Source of the DNA: JAAYAN01 sp964437215
GTDB lineage: Bacteria; Bacteroidota; Ignavibacteria; Ignavibacteriales; Melioribacteraceae
Assembly: GCA_964437215.1 (NCBI GenBank)
Contig: CAYTFZ010000025.1
Coordinates: forward strand, 1 to 28,914
Reading direction: 5' to 3'
DNA length: 28,914 nucleotides
Below, in pieces: positions 7,757 through 15,613 of the stretch. The notes under the pieces were generated by a model that saw only the letters and a list, made by a program, of their open reading frames with translations, did no database searches and was not told the DNA's origin. Each line of letters begins with the position of its first letter. Positions within the stretch are counted from its first letter, which is position 1. Position numbers and translations under genes: made by a program.

Positions 7757-8112
7757 TGGCTTCTGTTAGAATGGAAAAAGTTGCCCGGCTTATTCAACAC
7801 GAATTAGGCGGGATATTCTTACATAGATTAAATGATCCGGAATTGGGATTTATTACTATTACCAAAGTTCGTTTAACCCCGGATTTAAAAATTGCCAGAA
7901 TCTACATATCTGTTTATGATAAAGATAAACGAGTTTTGATTCTTGAAAAGATATCGCACATTAAAAAACTTATCAGGGCAGAACTGGCAGCTAAAATATC
8001 ATTAAGGTCGGTTCCCGATCTTGAGTTTTTTATTGATGATACTATGGATTATGTGGAAAAAATCGATTCTCTTTTTAAGAAGATTCATAAGGATGATTAC
8101 GAAAAGGACTAA
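7756..8112 (+). CDS. rbfA: Ribosome-binding factor A
   Basis: RbfA is a small KH-fold protein that binds the 30S subunit near helix 1 of 16S rRNA and is needed for late maturation. The 118-aa product has the family pattern: an N-terminal helix with R..KV..LIQ.EL, the LND.ELGFITITKV strand, the DLK.A.IYISVY strand, and the C-terminal LRSVPDLEFFIDDT segment. Its ATG shares one base with the infB stop (TGATG), so translation is probably coupled. Its end overlaps truB by 20 nt. Confidence 0.93.
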   Translation: MASVRMEKVARLIQHELGGIFLHRLNDPELGFITITKVRLTPDLKIARIYISVYDKDKRVLILEKISHIKKLIRAELAAKISLRSVPDLEFFIDDTMDYVEKIDSLFKKIHKDDYEKD

Positions 8113-8809
8113 AGACTTTGATGAAATAGATTTTAACCGCGGTGAAGTTTTGCTTATTGATAAGAATTACAGATCAACATCTTTTTCTGTTGTTCATAAA
8201 GTACGCAAATATACAGGTGTTAAAAAAGTCGGTCATGCAGGAACGCTGGACCCGCGGGCAACGGGATTATTAATAATTTGTACCGGAAAAGCCACAAAAA
8301 CCATTTCGCAATATCAGCAGGAATGTAAAATCTATTCAGGCAAAATTGTCATCGGAAAAAGTACTCCTTCGATGGATACTGAAACCGAACCCGATGAGAT
8401 AAAAGATTTTTCGTATGTTACAAATGAAATGATTGAAGAAACGCGAAAATTGTTTTTAGGAAAAATAAAGCAGGTTGCTCCAATGTATTCGGCAGTAAAA
8501 CATAACGGAAAAGCCTTATACAAATATGCCAGAAAAGGTGTGGATATTGCCCGGGAACCGCGGGATGCAGAAATATACGAGTTTGAAATTACTGAAATAA
8601 ACAAGCCCGAAATTAGTTTCAGAATAAAATGCTCGAAAGGTACCTATATCCGTGTAATTGCCGACGATTTTGGAAAAAAATTAGGTTGCGGGGCTTTTCT
8701 TTTGGAGCTTAGAAGAGAAGCAATCGGGGAATATAAAGTTGAAGATGCTTTTAATATTGAAGAGTTCAGGATGCTTATGGAAAAGTATTCCGAAAAAAAA
8801 GCAGTATAA
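8093..8809 (+). CDS. truB: tRNA pseudouridine-55 synthase TruB
   Basis: TruB converts U55 of the tRNA T-loop to pseudouridine. The 238-aa product has the catalytic motif GHAGTLDPRATGLL with the nucleophile D53, KQVAPMYSAVKHNG in the middle and the CSKGTYIR segment. The reading frame is open further upstream, but those residues run through rbfA and look unlike TruB, so I start at ATG 8093, preceded by ATAAGG. This gives a 20-nt overlap with rbfA. Compared with E. coli TruB (314 aa) the C-terminal PUA-like part is short or missing, as in many Bacteroidota enzymes. Confidence 0.93.
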   Translation: MITKRTKDFDEIDFNRGEVLLIDKNYRSTSFSVVHKVRKYTGVKKVGHAGTLDPRATGLLIICTGKATKTISQYQQECKIYSGKIVIGKSTPSMDTETEPDEIKDFSYVTNEMIEETRKLFLGKIKQVAPMYSAVKHNGKALYKYARKGVDIAREPRDAEIYEFEITEINKPEISFRIKCSKGTYIRVIADDFGKKLGCGAFLLELRREAIGEYKVEDAFNIEEFRMLMEKYSEKKAV

Positions 8810-8824
8810 GTTAGAATATTTGTA

Positions 8825-9760
8825 ATGAAAGTATATAAAGATATTTCGGAATTTTGCGGAACTGATAACACGGTTGTAACAGTCGGTACATTCGACGGAC
8901 TTCATAAAGGACATATGGATATAATAAGCCGTGTTGTAAGAGAAGCCGAAAATAGTTCTTTGAAAAGTTGTGTTGTAACATTCGATCCTCACCCAAGGAC
9001 AGTTGTTACTTCAAATTTTAAACATTCGGTGCTTACTCTGTTCGAAGAAAAACAAAATCTTCTTGAAAATGCCGGGGTTGATAATCTTGTAATAATTAAT
9101 TTCACATCAGGATTTTCTTCTAAAAGTTATTTGGAATTTATAGAAGAAGATTTGATAAAAAAGTTAAAAGCAAAGAAAATTGTAATTGGCTACGATCATA
9201 AATTCGGAAAAGACAGGCAGGGTGATAAAGAAAAACTCAGGCAAATTTCAGATATCAACGGTGTGGAAGTTATAGAGGTAAATGCTGTTAAGAACAATTC
9301 CGATGAAATAAGCAGCACAAAAATACGCCACGCCATTTCTGACGGAAATATTGAAAAGGCAAATAGTTATCTTGGAAGGTATTATTCTGTTAACGGAATT
9401 ATTGTAAAAGGAGCGCAGCGCGGAAGAAAACTGGGATTTCCTACAGCAAATATTCTTGCTGATGAAAAAAAACTAATTCCTGGCGCCGGAGTTTATGTTT
9501 CCAGAATTCTTTCGGGAAAGAATGTGTATTTCGGACTTACAAACATAGGGTTGCGCCCAACATTCAACGATACAGATGTTTTGATGATAGAAACAAATAT
9601 TTTCGATTTCGAAAAAGATATTTACGGCGAAAAACTAACAGTTGAATTTATGGGCAGAATACGAGACGAAATACGGTTTGGGAATGCAGATATGCTTATC
9701 AAACAAATAAATAAAGATAAAGAGGAATGTTTAAAATATATTGAAAATTTAACCAACTAA
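8825..9760 (+). CDS. ribF: Bifunctional riboflavin kinase / FAD synthetase
   Basis: RibF phosphorylates riboflavin to FMN and adenylates FMN to FAD. The 311-aa product has an N-terminal nucleotidyltransferase domain with VGTFDGLHKGH (20-30), the FDPHP segment and the ISSTKIR motif. A C-terminal riboflavin-kinase barrel begins near residue 183, with GRKLGFPTANI (200-210), the GVY strand and the TNIGLRPTF segment. Length matches the family. It starts 15 nt after truB; the truB-ribF-rpsO order is common. No Shine-Dalgarno sequence is obvious. Confidence 0.94.
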   Translation: MKVYKDISEFCGTDNTVVTVGTFDGLHKGHMDIISRVVREAENSSLKSCVVTFDPHPRTVVTSNFKHSVLTLFEEKQNLLENAGVDNLVIINFTSGFSSKSYLEFIEEDLIKKLKAKKIVIGYDHKFGKDRQGDKEKLRQISDINGVEVIEVNAVKNNSDEISSTKIRHAISDGNIEKANSYLGRYYSVNGIIVKGAQRGRKLGFPTANILADEKKLIPGAGVYVSRILSGKNVYFGLTNIGLRPTFNDTDVLMIETNIFDFEKDIYGEKLTVEFMGRIRDEIRFGNADMLIKQINKDKEECLKYIENLTN

Positions 9761-9763
9761 TTG

Positions 9764-9785
9764 ATTCCGGTAAAAAAACTGGAAT
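9764..9785 (+). promoter_or_regulatory. Hairpin with G.U/G-C step in the rpsO leader (possible S15 site)
   Basis: ATTCCGGT (9764-9771) pairs with ACTGGAAT (9778-9785) around a loop of six A. The stem has G9769.U9780 next to G9770-C9779, the same 5'-GG/3'-UC step that S15 reads in helix 22 of 16S rRNA. It ends 28 nt before the rpsO ATG, between the hairpin and which lies a strong GGAG. A role in S15 autoregulation is inferred only. Confidence 0.4.
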
Positions 9786-9813
9786 TTAATCGTACAAAAA
9801 AAGGAGTTACAAA

Positions 9814-10083
9814 ATGAGTATCACAAAAGAAAAAAAACAGGAATTGATTAAAAAATTCGGTAAAAATGATAGCGACAGCGGAACAGTTGAAGTGCAGGTT
9901 GCTATTCTTACCGAAAGAATAAATCAACTTACAGGACACTTTGAAGCCCACAAAAAAGATCACGCATCACGCAGAGGTTTATTGATGCTTGTAGGTAAAA
10001 GAAGAAGATTATTAAACTACGTTGCCAAAAAAGATATCGCAAGATACAGAGCAATAATTAAAGAACTTAATATAAGAAAATAA
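9814..10083 (+). CDS. rpsO: 30S ribosomal protein S15
   Basis: S15 is a primary 16S rRNA-binding protein of the small subunit platform. The 89-aa product is the normal length and carries the conserved patterns GSxxVQVA-like (GTVEVQVAILTERI), LTGHFEAHKKDHASRRGL and GKRRRLLNYV. A strong AAAGGAG lies 9 nt before the ATG, the best ribosome-binding site in this operon and fitting high expression. A hairpin upstream may serve autoregulation. Only 12 nt separate it from pnp. Confidence 0.97.
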   Translation: MSITKEKKQELIKKFGKNDSDSGTVEVQVAILTERINQLTGHFEAHKKDHASRRGLLMLVGKRRRLLNYVAKKDIARYRAIIKELNIRK

Positions 10084-10095
10084 GAGGCCAAATAG

Positions 10096-12192
10096 ATGGT
10101 TTATAAAAAAGAAGTTGAAATTGGTGGAAAAATCCTTTCTATCGAAACCGGAAAACTTGCAAAACAAGCAAACGGTTCGGTTATGGTAAGGTATGGAGAT
10201 ACAATGGTGCTTGTTACCGTTGTTGCTGCCTCCGAAGCCAAACAAGATGTGGATTTTTTACCACTTTCAGTTGAATACAGAGAAAAATCCTTTGCCGCAG
10301 GAAAAATTCCAGGCGGCTTTTTTAAACGCGAAGGGAAACCTACAGAAAAGGAAATTTTAAGCGCAAGATTGATCGATAGACCGATCAGACCTTTATTTCC
10401 TGATAATTACTATTTTGAAACACAGATAGTTGCAGGTGTTTATTCGTACGACGGCGAGAATGATGCAGATGTTATAAGCACAATAGGTGCATCAGCAGCG
10501 CTTACAATTTCGGATATTCCGTTTCTCGAACCAATCGGCGAATTCCGTGTGGGAAGAGTAAACGGACAGTTTATAATTAATCCTACACACTTGCAGGTTG
10601 AACAAAGCGATATGGAGCTTGTTGTTGCAGGTACCAAAGATTCTATTATGATGGTTGAAGGTGAATCTAAGGAAATTAGCGAAAACGATCTTTTGGAAGC
10701 ATTGAAGTTTGCTCATGCCGAAATTAAAAAGATTGTAGAAGTTCAAAATGAACTGCGCGAACTTTGCGGAAAAGCTAAATTCGAAATTCCTGTTCAGGAA
10801 GTTAATCAGGAACTTGTAAAGGAAGTTAAAGAACTTGGTTATGCAAAACAGGCTGAAATAGTTGCTACTGTTCTTGCTAAAGAGGAAAGATCAGCTAAAA
10901 ACAAAGAACTCGTTGCCGAAATAGTTACAGCTTTATCCGAAAAATATCCTGAAAGCGAAAAAGCTATAAAAGTGCTGATGCACGATTATGAAAAAGAGTT
11001 AATGCGCAACAGAATTCTTGATGAAGGAATAAGACTCGACGGAAGAAATACAAAACAGATCAGACCAATATCTATTGAACTCGGACTGCTTCCCCGCACT
11101 CACGGATCGGCTTTGTTTACACGCGGTGAGACCCAGAGTTTAACAACAATTACTCTTGGAACAAAATCCGACGAGCAGATAATTGACGGTCTTCAAATGG
11201 AATATACAAAACGCTTTATGCTTCATTATAACTTCCCTCCTTTCAGCGTAGGTGAAACAGGAAGATTAAGCGGTCCCGGAAGAAGAGAAATAGGTCATGG
11301 CAATCTTGCCGAAAGAGCCCTGAAATATGTTGCTCCAGCCGAAGGACAGTTCCCTTACACAATACGCGTAAATTCGGATATTCTCGAATCAAACGGTTCA
11401 TCTTCAATGGCTACAGTATGTGCAGGCTCATTATCTATGTTCGATGCAGGGGTTCCGGCTAAATGTTCAATTTCGGGCATTGCTATGGGACTTATTAAAG
11501 AAGGCGAAAAATATGCAATTCTTTCGGATATTTTAGGTAATGAAGATCATCTCGGAGATATGGATTTTAAAGTTGCAGGTTCGCGTAACGGCATAACAGC
11601 TTTCCAGATGGATATAAAAATCCAGGGGATATCGTTTGAAATTATGGAAAACGCGCTTCAGCAGGCAAAAGAAGGAAGAATGCATATCCTTAATTTGATG
11701 GACGAAGCAATTCCTGAACCGCGGAAAGAATTATCGCAGTATGCGCCAACACTTATAACTCATAAAATAGATACCGATAAAATAGGAGCTGTAATCGGTT
11801 CCGGCGGTAAAGTTATTCAGGGAATTCAAAGAGAATTCGGCGTGGAAATTAACATTGAAGAAAACGGAAATGTTAATATTGCTGCTGTAAATGCTGCGGC
11901 AGCCGAAAAAGCCCGTGAATATATAAAACTTTTAACTTCGGAACCTGAAGTTGGAAATGTTTACGAAGGAAAAGTTGTAAAGATTACCGATTTCGGAGCA
12001 TTTGTTGAGATTATGCCGGGGCAGCAAGGCTTGCTGCATATTTCGCAAATCGATACAGCACGTGTTAATAAAGTAACCGATGTGTTGAAAGAAGGCGATA
12101 AAATCCAGGTTAAACTGATTAAAATAGAAAACGGCAAGTTCAGCTTAAGCCGAAAAGCATTACTTTCTGAAGAAAAACCAAAAACTGAATAA
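10096..12192 (+). CDS. pnp: Polynucleotide phosphorylase
   Basis: PNPase degrades RNA 3' to 5' using phosphate and can also add tails. The 698-aa product has two RNase PH domains separated by a helical domain. The active site is in the second core, with D484 and D490 in EDHLGDMDFKVAG, matching E. coli D486 and D492. A KH domain with GSGG (568-571) and an S1 domain (about 622-690) close the chain. AGAGG lies just upstream of the ATG. The 12-nt gap after rpsO is too short for the RNase III-cleaved leader hairpin that controls pnp in E. coli, so that control seems absent. A strong terminator follows. Confidence 0.96.
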   Translation: MVYKKEVEIGGKILSIETGKLAKQANGSVMVRYGDTMVLVTVVAASEAKQDVDFLPLSVEYREKSFAAGKIPGGFFKREGKPTEKEILSARLIDRPIRPLFPDNYYFETQIVAGVYSYDGENDADVISTIGASAALTISDIPFLEPIGEFRVGRVNGQFIINPTHLQVEQSDMELVVAGTKDSIMMVEGESKEISENDLLEALKFAHAEIKKIVEVQNELRELCGKAKFEIPVQEVNQELVKEVKELGYAKQAEIVATVLAKEERSAKNKELVAEIVTALSEKYPESEKAIKVLMHDYEKELMRNRILDEGIRLDGRNTKQIRPISIELGLLPRTHGSALFTRGETQSLTTITLGTKSDEQIIDGLQMEYTKRFMLHYNFPPFSVGETGRLSGPGRREIGHGNLAERALKYVAPAEGQFPYTIRVNSDILESNGSSSMATVCAGSLSMFDAGVPAKCSISGIAMGLIKEGEKYAILSDILGNEDHLGDMDFKVAGSRNGITAFQMDIKIQGISFEIMENALQQAKEGRMHILNLMDEAIPEPRKELSQYAPTLITHKIDTDKIGAVIGSGGKVIQGIQREFGVEINIEENGNVNIAAVNAAAAEKAREYIKLLTSEPEVGNVYEGKVVKITDFGAFVEIMPGQQGLLHISQIDTARVNKVTDVLKEGDKIQVKLIKIENGKFSLSRKALLSEEKPKTE

Positions 12193-12197
12193 AAACA

Positions 12198-12229
12198 AAA
12201 AGTGCTGAATTTTTTAATTCAGCACTTTT
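12198..12229. terminator. Strong intrinsic terminator after pnp (symmetric)
   Basis: The arms 12198-12211 and 12216-12229 pair perfectly over 14 bp around a TTTT loop; the core is GTGCTGAATT. The downstream arm ends in TTTT and the upstream arm begins with AAAA, so it could act in both directions. It begins 6 nt after the pnp stop and leaves only 18 nt to the dus ATG. Confidence 0.8.
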
Positions 12230-12247
12230 ATAAAAATTGATAAAAGA

Positions 12248-13294
12248 ATGAAGGCAGGTAAATTAGACATAGGGAGCAAATTGATTTTAGCGCCTATGGC
12301 AGAAATAACTGACTCTGCCTTCAGAAAAATATGCAGGGATTACGGTGCAGGGTTAACATTTACACAAATGGTAAGCGCCGACGGAGTAATAAAAAACAAT
12401 TTCAACACGCTTCGTTACCTTGTATTCAGCCGTCAAGAAAAACCAATAGGGGTTCAGGTGCTCGGAAGAGAACCGGAAATAATTAAAAATGCAGTAAATG
12501 AGCTTATCAGTTTTCAGCCAGATGTAATTGATTTAAACGGAGGTTGTCCCGCTTCAAAAGTCTGCAAATTTGATATGGGAGCTAAACTGCTCGACGATAC
12601 TTTTCAGCTTGGAAAGATAGTAAACACAATGGTAAAAGCTGCCGGAAATATTCCCGTTTCAGTAAAACTGCGTCTTGGAAAAAGTAATAAGAAGATTAAC
12701 ATAATTGAGAATGCAAAAGTTTGTGAAGATAACGGAGCATCTTTCATTATTGTACACGCGCGTACGCGCGAAGATAAATACAGTTCCCAGCCGCTTATGC
12801 ATTGGGTTGGAGAGGTGAAACAAAAAATTAAGATACCGGTTGTTGTAAACGGATCGCTGTTTGAACCGGCAGAAATTGTTAACGTTTTAAAAGATACCGG
12901 CGCTGATTCGGCAATGATTGCACGCGGTGCTTTGGGAAATCCTTTTATTTTTAGCAGATTTAATGCCATTTGCGAAACAGGAACCGATCCCGGTTCTCCG
13001 TCATTGCAGGAAATAAAGTCTGCTTGCATTAAGCATACCGAATATTGCACAAGCGAAATGGAAGAAACAGCTGCAATAAATAAAATGAAGAAGCATATCA
13101 TCTGGTATTTCAAAGAATATAAAGGGATTGAGTTTTTAATGGATAAAATATTCTCGGTTAAAACATTTAATGTATTAATTGAGCTAATAGATGAGCATAT
13201 CAATAATATTGATAACGAATTTTATAAAAATGATACAACGGAAGATTTCCGCAGAAAATTTAATGAAAAAGTAATATTCTGGTCGGATAATTAA
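12248..13294 (+). CDS. dus: tRNA-dihydrouridine synthase (DusB-like)
   Basis: Dus enzymes use FMN and NADPH to reduce uridines in the tRNA D-loop. The 348-aa product begins with the TIM-barrel strand LAPMAEITDSAFR and has FTQMVSADG, the IGVQVLG strand and DLNGGCPASKVCK with the catalytic Cys at residue 100. VKLRLG, the HARTRE segment and the FMN phosphate site ADSAMIARGALGNP follow, then a C-terminal helical tRNA-binding domain. It lies directly after the pnp terminator with no clear promoter of its own in the 18-nt gap, so it may rely on read-through or an internal promoter. Which D-loop position it modifies cannot be told. Confidence 0.9.
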   Translation: MKAGKLDIGSKLILAPMAEITDSAFRKICRDYGAGLTFTQMVSADGVIKNNFNTLRYLVFSRQEKPIGVQVLGREPEIIKNAVNELISFQPDVIDLNGGCPASKVCKFDMGAKLLDDTFQLGKIVNTMVKAAGNIPVSVKLRLGKSNKKINIIENAKVCEDNGASFIIVHARTREDKYSSQPLMHWVGEVKQKIKIPVVVNGSLFEPAEIVNVLKDTGADSAMIARGALGNPFIFSRFNAICETGTDPGSPSLQEIKSACIKHTEYCTSEMEETAAINKMKKHIIWYFKEYKGIEFLMDKIFSVKTFNVLIELIDEHINNIDNEFYKNDTTEDFRRKFNEKVIFWSDN

Positions 13295-13319
13295 TCCGTA
13301 AAAAAGGTTTGAGAAAATT

Positions 13320-14876
13320 ATGAACAAAGAAATTATAATTAACTCTTCTGCATCTCAGCACAGGGTAGCTATTACAGAAGACGGAAATTTAGTAGACTTT
13401 TTCGTGGAAACACCGGAAAAGAAAAGAATGGTTGGGGATATTTACCTTGGAAGGGTTGCAAGAGTACTTCCCGGAATTAAAGCTGCTTTTATTGATATTG
13501 GTTTAAAGCATGACGCTTTTTTACATTTTTCGGATATTGGAGATAGACTTGAAGGTCTTCAAAGCATTTTTGATGAAGAAGCAGATGTTGATATTGACGA
13601 AGATGAAAAAGAAACCGCAAGCGAAAAACCAGCAGATTTGCCGGTTGAATCAAAACCTTCGGTAAAGTTGAAAAAAGGACAGGAAATACTGATTCAAATA
13701 ATTAAGGAACCTGTTGATAATAAGGGTGTGCGTGTTACATCATCAATTTCAATTCCTGGAAGATTTTGCGTACTATTACCCTTCGACAATAAAATCGGCA
13801 TTTCGAAAAAGATAACAGATTTTAAAGAACGCCGCCGGTTAAAAAAATTGGCAAGAAGTATTATTCCCTCAAATTGCGGATTGATTATACGCACTGCAGC
13901 AAAAGACCAGACAGAAGAACTGCTATCGAACGATTTAAAGCATTTGGTTAAAAGCTGGATGGAAGTCCAATCTCTTGCAAAAAAGAAAAGTCCCCCGGAA
14001 TTGATATATGAAGATGTAGGAACAACTTCAAGCGTAATAAGGGATTTATTTACACCTGATGTTACAAAAGTTTTTATCGATTCAAAAAAAATGTACCGTG
14101 AAGTTAGAAGCTATCTCGAGGTAGTTCAGCCAGGACTTATAAGCAGACTTGAACTATACAAAGATAACCGTTCGATATTTGAAGCTTTCCGCATCGAAGA
14201 ACAAATAAAACTTTTAATGGGGCGCAAAGTTCCACTTCCGAGCGGAGGACACATTGTAATTGATCATGCCGAAGCAATGATAGTTATTGATGTTAACAGC
14301 GGAAGATATGCTGCAAAAAAAGAGCAGGAGCAAAATTCTTTAAGAACAGATCTGGAAGCAGCCCGCGAAATAACCCGTCAGTTAAGGTTACGAGATATTG
14401 GCGGATTAGTTGTTATTGATTTTATTGATCTTGAAGATGAAAAGAACAGAAAAAAGATTTACGACGAAATAAAAAAAGAGTTTAAAAAAGATAGAGCCAA
14501 AACAGCAATTCTGCCGATGACGGAATTCGGACTTATTCAAATTACCCGTCAGAGAGTGCGCGAAAATATTATGCAATCGATGCACGAAAGCTGCCCTTAC
14601 TGCAACGGAACCGGAATATTGTCGAAAAAATCGAATATCATACACGAAATTGATGACTGGTTAAAAAAATATAAAATGCAGGGACGCGAAAGGTCGCTTA
14701 CATTAAAAATTAATCCAATTATTAGCGAAAAAATGCGGGAAGGAAAAATATCGACTCTTGTAAAACTTCAGTTTAAGTACAGATTAAGAATAAAAATTAA
14801 CGAAGATGCTAAAACTGTACCCGATCAATTTTCGTTTATATCCAATAAAACAGGATCAGAAATTGCTATTATTTAA
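13320..14876 (+). CDS. rng: Ribonuclease G (RNase E/G family)
   Basis: RNase G is a 5'-end-sensing endonuclease acting on rRNA precursors and mRNA. The 518-aa product has the S1-like RNA-binding domain near the N-terminus, the catalytic aspartates D324 (IDVNSG) and D367 (DFIDLED), and the zinc-link cysteines C425 and C428 (CPYCNGTG). Their spacings (43 and 58 residues) are the same as in E. coli RNase E (303, 346, 404). The S1 domain carries an acidic insertion at about 74-117. The chain ends soon after the small domain, so there is no long scaffold for degradosome partners. It begins 25 nt after dus and is close to pnp, fitting an RNA-processing group. Confidence 0.93.
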   Translation: MNKEIIINSSASQHRVAITEDGNLVDFFVETPEKKRMVGDIYLGRVARVLPGIKAAFIDIGLKHDAFLHFSDIGDRLEGLQSIFDEEADVDIDEDEKETASEKPADLPVESKPSVKLKKGQEILIQIIKEPVDNKGVRVTSSISIPGRFCVLLPFDNKIGISKKITDFKERRRLKKLARSIIPSNCGLIIRTAAKDQTEELLSNDLKHLVKSWMEVQSLAKKKSPPELIYEDVGTTSSVIRDLFTPDVTKVFIDSKKMYREVRSYLEVVQPGLISRLELYKDNRSIFEAFRIEEQIKLLMGRKVPLPSGGHIVIDHAEAMIVIDVNSGRYAAKKEQEQNSLRTDLEAAREITRQLRLRDIGGLVVIDFIDLEDEKNRKKIYDEIKKEFKKDRAKTAILPMTEFGLIQITRQRVRENIMQSMHESCPYCNGTGILSKKSNIIHEIDDWLKKYKMQGRERSLTLKINPIISEKMREGKISTLVKLQFKYRLRIKINEDAKTVPDQFSFISNKTGSEIAII

Positions 14877-14965
14877 ATTTAAAGATATTTTTTAGGAATC
14901 AATTTTCTTTTAAATTTTAATAGTTTTAATTTATGATGTAAATCTAAAAGTATGAGGAAATAAAT

Positions 14966-15613
14966 ATGAAGTTTTTTATTGATACAGCTAATCTTGATGA
15001 AATTAAAGAAGCAGAATCTTTGGGAATTCTTGACGGAGTTACAACAAACCCTTCGCTGGTTGCAAAAGAAGGCAAGGATTTTATTGAACTTTTAAAAGAA
15101 ATAGTTAAAGTTGTTGATGGACCTATAAGCGCTGAAGTTGTATCAACAGATTACAAAGGTATTTTAAAAGAAGCATACGATTTAGCAAAAATTCATAAAA
15201 ACATTGTAATAAAGGTTCCTTTGATTAAAGAAGGCTTGAAAGCAGTTAAAACATTAAGCGAAGATGGAATTAAAACAAATGTTACTCTTTGCTTTTCGGC
15301 ATCGCAGGCGCTGCTTGCAGCAAAAGCAGGTGCAACTTATATCAGTCCCTTTGTTGGAAGATTGGATGATATAAGTCACGACGGAATGGGTTTGATTGAG
15401 CAGATTATTACAATCTATAATAATTATGATTTTGATACGCAGGTTCTTGTGGCAAGCATACGGCATCCGCTGCACCTTGTTGATGCTGCAATGATGGGAG
15501 CTCACGTTGCAACAATGCCTTTCGAAGTAATAAATAAATTATTCAAGCATCCTTTAACAGATATCGGTTTAGAAAAGTTTTTAAGCGATTGGAAAAAAAC
15601 GGCAAAATTATGA
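14966..15613 (+). CDS. tal: Transaldolase, small (TalC/MipB-type) form
   Basis: Transaldolase moves a dihydroxyacetone unit between sugar phosphates in the non-oxidative pentose phosphate pathway. The 215-aa product begins MKFFIDTANL, has GVTTNPSLVAKEG, the Schiff-base Lys K83 in VIKVP, NVTL, and SPFVGRLDD. The close relative fructose-6-phosphate aldolase has Gln and Tyr where this protein has Glu (E57, SAEVVS) and Phe (F129). These fit the transaldolase branch, such as the B. subtilis enzyme. A good GAGG precedes the ATG. The 89-nt gap before it is AT-rich and holds only a poor -7-like TAGTTTTA (14921-14928). It ends in ATGA shared with gcvT. Confidence 0.9.
   Translation: MKFFIDTANLDEIKEAESLGILDGVTTNPSLVAKEGKDFIELLKEIVKVVDGPISAEVVSTDYKGILKEAYDLAKIHKNIVIKVPLIKEGLKAVKTLSEDGIKTNVTLCFSASQALLAAKAGATYISPFVGRLDDISHDGMGLIEQIITIYNNYDFDTQVLVASIRHPLHLVDAAMMGAHVATMPFEVINKLFKHPLTDIGLEKFLSDWKKTAKL

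Noticed and set aside
8021..8092. Upstream extension of truB
   Set aside because: The extra 24 residues are the +1 reading of rbfA and do not match TruB N-termini.
14875..14918. Imperfect inverted repeat after rng
   Set aside because: It is all A/T with a bulge and a loop above 20 nt; not a convincing terminator or operator.
14921..14928. TAGTTTTA as the -7 element for tal
   Set aside because: The final G is missing and no TTG lies 19-21 nt upstream.
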